Assembly (NCBI GenBank): GCA_024404475.1
Contig: JAKSPV010000034.1
Location: forward strand, 1 to 11,921
Origin: Clostridia bacterium
GTDB taxonomy: Bacteria > Bacillota > Clostridia > Oscillospirales > CAG-272
Direction: 5' to 3'
DNA length: 11,921 bases
Numbering within the stretch: the stretch's first letter is position 1; every line of letters begins with the position of its first letter. The position numbers were made by a program, and so were the translations under genes. The notes beneath the pieces are model-generated. The model searched no databases. It was not told the DNA's origin and saw only the letters and a list, made by a program, of their open reading frames with translations. Shown in pieces: positions 5,459 through 11,921 of the stretch.

Positions 5459-7174
5459 GTGGCCGAATTCAGCGACAAACACAAAGACCGCCGTTTTGAC
5501 GACGGTGATTTCTGGCGCCTTCCGCCGAAGACGCGCGCCGTCGAGGCGCGGGAAGACCGCCCGATCGACCTCCCCGCCGTCCGTGTGCCGGAGGACAGCA
5601 GCGACACACCCACGTTCGCCATCCCGGAGCGGAAGGAGCCGGCGACGGGCGGCTCCGCCGACCGTTTCCCGAACGTCTTCGTCCGGCAGTCCTACGCCGG
5701 GCGCGGCGCAAGACGGAGCCGGGATGCCGCACGGACCGCGGCTGGCACACCGCCCCAGGCGGATCTTCTCGTCTCCTACGAGCCGGACAACGTTCTGATC
5801 CACAAGGTCAGCGTCTACCGCTGGCCGAACAAATACCATTTCTATGAGAAATTCATCCGCAACGCGCACCTCAGCCACACCGCCGTCGGGCACGAATGCC
5901 CGCGCGTGCCGTTCTTCTCGTACATCCCGCAGTACAGCCAGCTGACGAGGGCGCAGGCGCACTACTATTTCTGGTTCCGCGACAACGCCCGCGAGGGGCG
6001 CTACCTCGAAGCCGACGTCTCCTACGTTCTGCTTTACGTCTACGAGATCATCAATCTTCCGGACGAGATCGAGCCGCGGGAAGGCGCCGTGCTGCTCTGC
6101 CGGCTCTGGAACGCCTACCGCAGAGCGCACCGCGAACTCGACAAGTATCTTTCCGAGTGGCTGTGCGACTACTGCCTCATCCACGCGATCCCGCTGCCCG
6201 CCGAGGCGGCGCCGCTCGTGCCCGCCGCCGTCCGCTGCTCGACGCTGCCGGAATTCTATTTTTCCGCCGGCATGACCGGGGACGACCTTTCCGGATTTGC
6301 CGCGGCGCTCATCGCCGCCGCGTCCGATTACGACTGCAGAACGAGCCGCTACTACGACGGCTTCCGTGAGGCTTTCGACACGGCGATCCCCGGTGCGGTC
6401 GCGGCGGCCGTCACGCGGATGCGCGACTGCCAGACGGGCATCTTCTCGCCCGACGCGACGAAGACGATCAAGCACTCCCGCGACGCGTTCTGCGGCTCGC
6501 TCTGCGAGCACAACGTCAAGCGCCGCATCGACGTCGAACTTTCGTCTCTCGCGCGCTCGCACGAATTGCGGACGAGCGTCACCGCGACGGTCAAGTACGC
6601 CGAGAACCGGCTCCGCACCGCGATGCATCTCAAATCGCGGCTTGCCGCGACGGGACTTCCCGACGACGCGAAAGCGGCGATCGACGCGTATTTTGCCGCC
6701 GCCTACCCCGACAGCGTCCGTCCGGACGAGGTGACGCCCGCCTACGAGGCGTTTTACGATGCGCCGGACACGCCGTTCACGCCGGAGGCCGCCCGAAAGA
6801 TTGAAGAGAGCTCGTGGGAGATGACCGCGCTCCTCGAGGGGACGCGGGAGGAGCCCGCGCCGTTCGCCGTACCGGCGGAGGACGCCGCGCTGTCGTTCGC
6901 CGCGTTCGCGGCGGAAGCGACGCCGGAGAAAACCGCGGCCGAAAAAGAAGAAACGCCCGACGGACTTATCCGTGGGGCGCTGTGCGCCGTGCTTGACGGC
7001 GCCGGACTGGAAAATTACTGCCGGGCAAGAGACCTCTTCCCGGACGACGTGGCATCACGCGTCAACGAGGCGGCGTACGACCGCATCGGCGACGTGGTGC
7101 TTGAAAAAACGGGCGCCGGCTGGACGCTCGTCGAAGATTACAGAGAGGACGTGGAATCATGGAGCAATACGTAA
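5459..7174 (+). CDS. TerB_N/TerB_C-domain protein (SngA-like, Shango-type defence)
   Basis: 571 residues. Residues 1-105 are Arg/Pro/Ala-rich and look disordered. Residues about 118-225 match the TerB_N domain pattern: YRWPNKYHFYEKF, PFFSYIPQYSQLT, AHYYFWFRDNAREGRYLEAD, SYVLLYVYEIINL. The middle is helical and unrecognised. The end (about 430-563) fits TerB_C, with RVNEAAYDRIGDVVLE and LVEDYREDVE. TerB domains occur in tellurite-resistance and phage-defence gene clusters and are thought to act as helical scaffolds or sensors; no catalytic motif is visible here. The GTG start is set by AAAGGAGG (5444-5451), seven bases upstream. It is the first gene of a four-gene operon, and its last 16 bases overlap the ATPase start. 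Together with the ATPase and helicase this matches the three-part Shango system, in which SngA carries TerB. Domain call is good; naming as SngA is by recall and context. Confidence 0.82.
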   Translation: MAEFSDKHKDRRFDDGDFWRLPPKTRAVEAREDRPIDLPAVRVPEDSSDTPTFAIPERKEPATGGSADRFPNVFVRQSYAGRGARRSRDAARTAAGTPPQADLLVSYEPDNVLIHKVSVYRWPNKYHFYEKFIRNAHLSHTAVGHECPRVPFFSYIPQYSQLTRAQAHYYFWFRDNAREGRYLEADVSYVLLYVYEIINLPDEIEPREGAVLLCRLWNAYRRAHRELDKYLSEWLCDYCLIHAIPLPAEAAPLVPAAVRCSTLPEFYFSAGMTGDDLSGFAAALIAAASDYDCRTSRYYDGFREAFDTAIPGAVAAAVTRMRDCQTGIFSPDATKTIKHSRDAFCGSLCEHNVKRRIDVELSSLARSHELRTSVTATVKYAENRLRTAMHLKSRLAATGLPDDAKAAIDAYFAAAYPDSVRPDEVTPAYEAFYDAPDTPFTPEAARKIEESSWEMTALLEGTREEPAPFAVPAEDAALSFAAFAAEATPEKTAAEKEETPDGLIRGALCAVLDGAGLENYCRARDLFPDDVASRVNEAAYDRIGDVVLEKTGAGWTLVEDYREDVESWSNT

Positions 7175-8514
7175 GCCGGAACGAGGGCAAAGTGCCGCGC
7201 CGCGTGCTCGGCGCGCTTCTGGCGTCGGTTTCCGCCGGCGTCGTCCCGCGCTTGGGCGCCCCGTATATCGCCATCGGCCGCACGGAGGAGATCACCGCGA
7301 TCGCCTCCGATCTCGCGCGCGTCGCAGACGGCGAGGGCGCCATGCGCTTCGTCATCGGACGGTACGGCAGCGGCAAATCGTTTCTCATGCAGCTCGTGCG
7401 CGGCTACGCCGCGGAGAACGGCTTCGTCACCGCGGACGCCGATCTTTCCCCGGAGCGCCGGCTGACCGGCTCGGGCGGCGTCGGCGTCGCCACGTACCGT
7501 GAGCTGATGAAAAACCTCTCGACGAAATCCGCGCCGGACGGCGGCGCCCTCCCCGCGATCATCGCGCGGTGGTTCACCACGCTGTCGGAGACGCTCGTCG
7601 CCGAGGGGCTCTCGCCCGCGTCACCCGCGTTTGACGAGGCGTTTGAGAAACGCATTTACACGTCGCTCCGCTCGCTCGAAACGTTCGTCGGCGGTTTCGA
7701 CTTCGCGGCGGTGCTCGGTGCGTATTTCCGCGCCTACCGCGCCGGGGACGACGACCGCATGAGCGCGTGCCTCCGCTGGCTGCGCGGCGAATGGAACACC
7801 CGCACCGAGGCGCGCGAGGCGATCGGTATCCGCTCGCTCGGCATCGTCACCGACGACACGTGGTACGACACGCTGAAACTGCTTGCCGCGTTCGTCCGGC
7901 TCGCCGGGTACGCCGGACTCTGCGTCTTCATCGACGAGGGCGTCAACCTTTACAAGATCACGAACCGCGTTTCCCGCGAGGCGAACTACGAAAAGATCCT
8001 CGCGATGTTCAACGACACGCTGCAGGGCCGTGCCGAGGGGCTGTTTCTCGCCCTCGGCGGCACGCCGCAGTTTCTCGAAGATCCGCGCCGCGGGCTCTTC
8101 TCCTACGAGGCGCTCCGCAGCCGGCTTTCCGACGGTCGCTTTGCCGCCGCCGGGCAGTTCAAGTCGCTGATGGGGCCTGTTGTCAGGCTCCGCCGGCTCT
8201 CCGACGGGGAGCTGTACGCGCTGCTGCTCCGTCTTCGCCGGTTGCACGGCGACTACCACGGCACGGAGCCACGCATCACGGACGGGGAGATCGGGGACTT
8301 TCTCACGGCGTCGCTCGCCCGCGCCGGTGCCGACGAGATGATGACGCCGCGCGAGATCATCCGTGATTTCGTCACGCTCCTCGACCTGCTTCTGCAAAAC
8401 CCGGAGGCGGACGTTTCCTCTCTCGTCGGCACGCTCCGCGCCGCGGAGAAGCGGGAAGAGGCGAAACCGAACGACAAGCCCGCCGGGATCGCGATCCCGA
8501 CGATCGAGCTCTGA
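7159..8514 (+). CDS. BrxD/DUF2791-like P-loop ATPase (SngB-like)
   Basis: 451 residues of a P-loop NTPase in the group that includes the BREX protein BrxD (DUF2791). Seen: an N-terminal ALLASVSAGVVPRLGAPYIAIGR lead-in, Walker A GRYGSGKS (67-74), Walker B LCVFIDEG with Asp259-Glu260, a following NLYKITNRVSREANYEKIL stretch, LALGGTPQF (297-305) in the place of a sensor segment, and a helical C-terminal third. The family binds and hydrolyses ATP and is thought to load or regulate partner helicases or nucleases on DNA. The start overlaps the TerB gene by 16 nt with AGAGGA at 7144-7149, suggesting translational coupling and matched amounts of the two proteins. The next gene begins 12 nt after its stop. 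In Shango the second component (SngB) is an ATPase; this is the likely counterpart. Confidence 0.82.
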   Translation: MEQYVSRNEGKVPRRVLGALLASVSAGVVPRLGAPYIAIGRTEEITAIASDLARVADGEGAMRFVIGRYGSGKSFLMQLVRGYAAENGFVTADADLSPERRLTGSGGVGVATYRELMKNLSTKSAPDGGALPAIIARWFTTLSETLVAEGLSPASPAFDEAFEKRIYTSLRSLETFVGGFDFAAVLGAYFRAYRAGDDDRMSACLRWLRGEWNTRTEAREAIGIRSLGIVTDDTWYDTLKLLAAFVRLAGYAGLCVFIDEGVNLYKITNRVSREANYEKILAMFNDTLQGRAEGLFLALGGTPQFLEDPRRGLFSYEALRSRLSDGRFAAAGQFKSLMGPVVRLRRLSDGELYALLLRLRRLHGDYHGTEPRITDGEIGDFLTASLARAGADEMMTPREIIRDFVTLLDLLLQNPEADVSSLVGTLRAAEKREEAKPNDKPAGIAIPTIEL

Positions 8515-8526
8515 CGGAGGCAAGCC

Positions 8527-9498
8527 ATGAACAACGAATGGAAAGAAGAACTGTATAACCTCTCCGCGGCGCGTGCCGCGACGACCGTCTGGTTCATCTC
8601 CGACGTCCAGCGGACGGATATGGACGAGATGAAGTACCGGCTCGACCTTGCCGGCCGGGACGTGCGCTCGCTCGGTCTCGCCCCGGACAAGATCATCCAC
8701 CTCGGCGACGCCGTGCAGGGCAAAGAGCCGGAGCGTCTGCGCGCGATGGCAGAGAAGCAGGCCGCGTGGCTCGACACGTTCGGCACACCCGTCTTGTTCG
8801 TCCTCGGCAACCACGACCTCGATCTCGCGTCGTCCCCCGACGGCGGGACCGTTCCCGCCGCGTTCTTCCGCGACGAGGTGCTGAAAAGACCCGCGTGGCA
8901 GACGACCGAAAAGATCAGCGACGCCTTTTTCCGCGCCGAGGTCGGCGACGTCGTCCTCTACTGCTTCTCCGACTGCATGGCGGAGGACGGCGCGTGGCGC
9001 GCCCGCTTCGGCGAGGTGCAGGGCGAGACCGAAAAGTGCCCGTACAATGAAGACTTTTACGCCGCGCTGCGCGAGAAAATCGCCCGGGAGGAAAAGCCCG
9101 TCATCACCGTGTCGCATTACGCGTACGCGGGCGGTGCGCGTCCCTCCTCGCGGATGTCCCGTCTGATGCCCCTGCCGGCGAACGTCCGGCTGCACTTCCA
9201 CGGCCACGCGCATATCGGCGCGCTCGACGTCTGCTACGAGAGCGCGTTCCGGCGGCTCGGCTGGGTGGACTGGCACGACGTGCCCGAGATCAACGTCTCC
9301 TCGCTCAGCGGCGAGGAGGACGGCTCCTGCATCCGCTCCGTGATCCTCCACCTCTACGAAGACGGCACGGCAGGCATCTTCTTCCGTGACCACTCGAAGG
9401 GATGCTTTGAGGAATGTTTCTTCCCGTCACCGGAAAACCGCGCCGAGGGGCTGTCCGATTATCTCTCGACGCACCCCGGCTTCCGGTGGTACAAATAA
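8527..9498 (+). CDS. Calcineurin-like metallophosphoesterase inside the defence operon
   Basis: 323 residues with the ordered motifs of the calcineurin-like phosphoesterase superfamily: Asp26 in FISDVQ, GDAVQ with Asp61, GNHD (94-97), SHYAYAG with His197, and GHAH (226-229) with the final His pair. Motif I reads DxQ instead of the usual DxH, so the first metal ligand set may differ. Members of this superfamily cleave phosphomonoesters, cyclic nucleotides or nucleic acids; the substrate cannot be read from the sequence. There is no signal peptide or membrane segment, so it should act in the cytoplasm. It starts after GGAGG (8516-8520), 12 nt behind the ATPase, and ends 24 nt before the helicase start, so it is an integral part of the operon rather than an insertion. 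It is unrelated in motif layout to the YmdB protein upstream. It is not one of the three named Shango components. Confidence 0.88.
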   Translation: MNNEWKEELYNLSAARAATTVWFISDVQRTDMDEMKYRLDLAGRDVRSLGLAPDKIIHLGDAVQGKEPERLRAMAEKQAAWLDTFGTPVLFVLGNHDLDLASSPDGGTVPAAFFRDEVLKRPAWQTTEKISDAFFRAEVGDVVLYCFSDCMAEDGAWRARFGEVQGETEKCPYNEDFYAALREKIAREEKPVITVSHYAYAGGARPSSRMSRLMPLPANVRLHFHGHAHIGALDVCYESAFRRLGWVDWHDVPEINVSSLSGEEDGSCIRSVILHLYEDGTAGIFFRDHSKGCFEECFFPSPENRAEGLSDYLSTHPGFRWYK

Positions 9499-9522
9499 TC
9501 CGATTTGAAAGGAGAAAGCGCC

Positions 9523-11835
9523 ATGGCTGACGTAAACGGCACCGCCGTCTGGGAGCGCTACGCGCCGTTCATCCGCGAGTTCATCTATTCGCACGGCTGG
9601 CAGTCACTCCATGAAGTCCAGCTCGAGGCCGCGCACGTCCTCTTCGACACCGAAGACAACCTGCTCCTTCCCTCGACGACCGCCTCCGGCAAGACCGAAG
9701 CCGCTTTTTTCCCGATCCTTTCCGAATTTTACGAAGACCCGCCCCGGAGCGTCGGCGCGCTCTACATCGCGCCGCTCAAAACGCTCATCAACGACCAGTT
9801 CGGCCGCATCACGGAGCTGACCGAGGAGGTCGGCATCCCCGTCTGGCACTGGCACGGCGACGTCGCCGCGTCCCATAAAACGAAACTGCTCAAAAACCCC
9901 GGCGGTATTTTGCAGATCACCCCGGAGTCGCTCGAAAGCATGCTCATGCGCCGCGGCGGCGACGTCGTGCGGCTCTTCGCCGACCTGCGCTATATCGTCA
10001 TCGACGAGATCCATACCCTGACCGGCAGCGACCGCGGCAACCAGATCCTGTGCCTGCTCTCGCGCCTGCAGCGCATGATCGGGCATAAGCCCCGGCGCAT
10101 CGGTCTGTCCGCGACGATCGGCGACGCGCGTCTCGCCGCCGAGTGGCTCGGCGCCGATTCGGGACGCAGTACCTACGTCCCGGAGCTTCCGCCCGCGCGC
10201 GTCGCCTGGCGGCTCGGCATGGAGCATTTCTACGTCGCCACCCAGCCCTCCGCGCCGCCGACCGGCGGCGGAAAATACACCGCCGGCGTCGCAAATTATA
10301 TCCCCGTCGATCCCGAAGCATTTGAAAGCGCCGCCGACGTGCCCCCGGACGAGGAGGTGCGGCCCCGGCTCACGATCGAACAGGCCGCCGAAGACCCCGG
10401 CTACGCCTACGTCTACGACGCGACGAAGGGCAAAAAAGCCCTCGTCTTTTCCAACTCCCGCGAGGAGACCGAATACCTCACCGCCACGCTCCGGCAGATC
10501 GCCGAAGAGCGGGGCGAGCGCGACGTCTTCCTCATCCACCACGGCAATCTGTCCGCTTCGCTCCGCGAGGAGGCCGAGGCGAAAATGAAAGACGACGCGG
10601 AAAACGTCGTCACCTGCGCCACCGTCACGATGGAGCTCGGCATCGACATCGGCCGGCTCGAGCGCGTCGTGCAGATGGGCTCGCCGAACAGCGTCTCGTC
10701 GTTTCTCCAGCGCCTCGGGCGCAGCGGCCGCCGCGGCGATCCGCCGGAGATGCTGATGGTCTTCCGCGAGGAAAACCCGCTCCCGAACGCGCCGCTCCCG
10801 CAGCTCATGCCGTGGGAACTGCTCAAAGCGATCGCCGTCGTGCAGCTCTATTTGGAAGAACGCTTCATCGAGCCGCCGGCCTTCCGCCGCCGGCCGTACA
10901 GTCTCCTTTTGCAGCAGACGCTCGCGATCCTCTCGGGCAGCGGCGCCATGACGCCGCGCGCGCTCGCCGAGCGCGTCTTGTCCCTCCCGCCGTTCGCGGA
11001 GGTGACAAAAGAGGAATACAAGACGCTGCTCACCTCGATGCTCGAACAGGACCTCCTCGAAATGACCGAGGAGGGCGAGCTTCTGCCCGGGCTCATGGGC
11101 GAGCGGCTCACCGCGTCGTTCAAGTTCTTTGCGGTGTTCAAGGACAGCGAGGACTTCACGGTGCGCTGTGAGTCGGACGAGATCGGCACGATCACGACGC
11201 CGCCTCCGGTCGGCGACCGCTTCGCGCTCGCCGGGCGTGTCTGGGAGGTCGAGGAGCTCGACATCCCGCGCAAACTGATCTACGTGAAAGCCGTCAAGGG
11301 CAAAATGGAGATCGCGTGGCCGGGCGACGCCGGCGAGGTGCACACGAAGATCCTCCGCCGGATGCGCGAGGTGCTCCGCGAGGACACGGAATACCCGTAT
11401 CTCTGCGAGGGCGCTTTGAAACGTCTCCGCACGGCACGCGCCGTCGCGCGCGCGACGGGGCTCTGCGACAAGCCGATCGTCCACCTCGGCGGGTACACGT
11501 GGGCGCTGTTCCCGTGGCTCGGGACGCGCTCGTTCCGGACGCTCCGGAAGTACATCCTCACCCACTCGTCGCCGTACCGGCTCTCCGGCATGGAGTACGA
11601 GGGCTCGTATTACATGATGTTCCGCCTCGAAGGCGCGGACGCCGACGGCGTGCGCTTCTGGGAGGACATCGAATCGAACATCCGCGATTTCGGCATCGAC
11701 ACCGACGAGCTCGTCGGCCCCTCCGAAACGCCGTGCTTCGAGAAGTACGACAACTTCGTGCCCGGCGAGCTGCTCCGCCTCGCCTACCGCGACGACAAAC
11801 TGCGGGTGGACGAGATCACGAAAGACTTTGCGTAG
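9523..11835 (+). CDS. Lhr-like superfamily II DEAD/DEAH helicase (SngC-like)
   Basis: 770 residues. Helicase motifs in order: I TTASGKTE (52-59), Ia YIAPLKTLIND (81-91), ITPESLE (132-138), II DEIH (161-164), III GLSATIG (194-200), IV ALVFSNSREETEYL (306-319), V TVTMELGIDIG (367-377), VI QRLGRSGRRG (396-405). A 60-residue insert (about 240-300) separates the two RecA-like lobes. Then come a winged-helix-like stretch (about 465-526) and a region with GDRFALAGRVWEV and AWPGD, resembling the beta-barrel of Lhr helicases. It should unwind or translocate on nucleic acid using ATP. ATG 9523 is chosen over an in-frame TTG at 9505 because AAAGGAG (9508-9514) sits eight bases before it and the TTG overlaps that site. 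It is the last gene of the operon. Shango's third component (SngC) is a helicase. Confidence 0.88.
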   Translation: MADVNGTAVWERYAPFIREFIYSHGWQSLHEVQLEAAHVLFDTEDNLLLPSTTASGKTEAAFFPILSEFYEDPPRSVGALYIAPLKTLINDQFGRITELTEEVGIPVWHWHGDVAASHKTKLLKNPGGILQITPESLESMLMRRGGDVVRLFADLRYIVIDEIHTLTGSDRGNQILCLLSRLQRMIGHKPRRIGLSATIGDARLAAEWLGADSGRSTYVPELPPARVAWRLGMEHFYVATQPSAPPTGGGKYTAGVANYIPVDPEAFESAADVPPDEEVRPRLTIEQAAEDPGYAYVYDATKGKKALVFSNSREETEYLTATLRQIAEERGERDVFLIHHGNLSASLREEAEAKMKDDAENVVTCATVTMELGIDIGRLERVVQMGSPNSVSSFLQRLGRSGRRGDPPEMLMVFREENPLPNAPLPQLMPWELLKAIAVVQLYLEERFIEPPAFRRRPYSLLLQQTLAILSGSGAMTPRALAERVLSLPPFAEVTKEEYKTLLTSMLEQDLLEMTEEGELLPGLMGERLTASFKFFAVFKDSEDFTVRCESDEIGTITTPPPVGDRFALAGRVWEVEELDIPRKLIYVKAVKGKMEIAWPGDAGEVHTKILRRMREVLREDTEYPYLCEGALKRLRTARAVARATGLCDKPIVHLGGYTWALFPWLGTRSFRTLRKYILTHSSPYRLSGMEYEGSYYMMFRLEGADADGVRFWEDIESNIRDFGIDTDELVGPSETPCFEKYDNFVPGELLRLAYRDDKLRVDEITKDFA

Positions 11836-11921
11836 TTCCCCGCACCTATATGAAAACGCCGAGGCCAAATGCCACGGGTGGATAAGGAAGTTTTTGAATG
11901 TAGATTATGTACTGCATAATC
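11836..11921. other. Gene-free end of window with a terminal inverted repeat
   Basis: No terminator with a T-tract is seen behind the helicase gene. The last 19 bases (11903-11921) are GATTATG-TACTG-CATAATC, a 7-bp inverted repeat in AT-rich sequence unlike its surroundings. It may be the edge of a mobile element or a binding site; the window ends there. Confidence 0.4.

Noticed and set aside
5077..5622. 181-codon minus-strand frame across the repeat region
   Set aside because: It runs through hairpins and a terminator and into the TerB gene in antisense. The translation looks like a repeat-derived spurious frame.
5073..5798. 241-codon plus-strand frame starting in the repeat region
   Set aside because: It crosses the terminator, the promoter and the start of the TerB gene in another frame.
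7621..9393. 590-codon minus-strand frame opposite the ATPase and phosphoesterase genes
   Set aside because: It spans two real genes on the other strand and has no recognisable family features.
9604..11868. 754-codon open frame on the minus strand opposite the helicase
   Set aside because: It mirrors the helicase gene, whose motifs are unambiguous. Long antisense frames are expected in GC-rich codon usage; no motif or ribosome site supports it.

Overview
The window is GC-rich DNA that reads as a high-GC Clostridia-type Bacillota chromosome (Oscillospirales or Christensenellales-like is my guess). The support is strong AGGAGG-type ribosome sites, three near-consensus sigma-A promoters with 17-bp spacers sitting in AT-rich islands, and a methylglyoxal-synthase-like protein and MinD relative of the kind found together in clostridial cell-shape gene clusters. 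No tRNA, rRNA or CRISPR array was seen.

Positions 1-2352 are housekeeping-like. glyA (serine hydroxymethyltransferase, minus strand, cut by the window start) diverges from a short plus-strand operon that encodes a MinD/ParA-type ATPase and a methylglyoxal-synthase-fold protein. The latter has lost most of its catalytic residues. A terminator-like hairpin follows. Positions 2370-4968 hold a complete YmdB-type metallophosphoesterase and a shortened acetolactate-synthase-like ThDP enzyme. They are separated by a 170-bp element with long imperfect terminal inverted repeats. A second, more elaborate nest of inverted repeats (about 4991-5344) lies directly behind the shortened enzyme gene.

Positions 5394-11835 carry the most interesting unit: one promoter followed by four tightly packed genes. 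These are a TerB_N/TerB_C protein, a BrxD/DUF2791-like P-loop ATPase (overlapping the first gene by 16 nt), a calcineurin-like metallophosphoesterase, and an Lhr-like superfamily II helicase. TerB protein + ATPase + helicase matches the composition of the anti-phage system Shango (SngA, SngB, SngC). The phosphoesterase placed between ATPase and helicase makes this a four-gene variant. I infer that the TerB protein scaffolds or senses, the ATPase and helicase engage nucleic acid, and the phosphoesterase supplies a hydrolytic activity. Nothing in the sequence proves this. The last 86 bases contain no gene and end in a short inverted repeat at the window edge.
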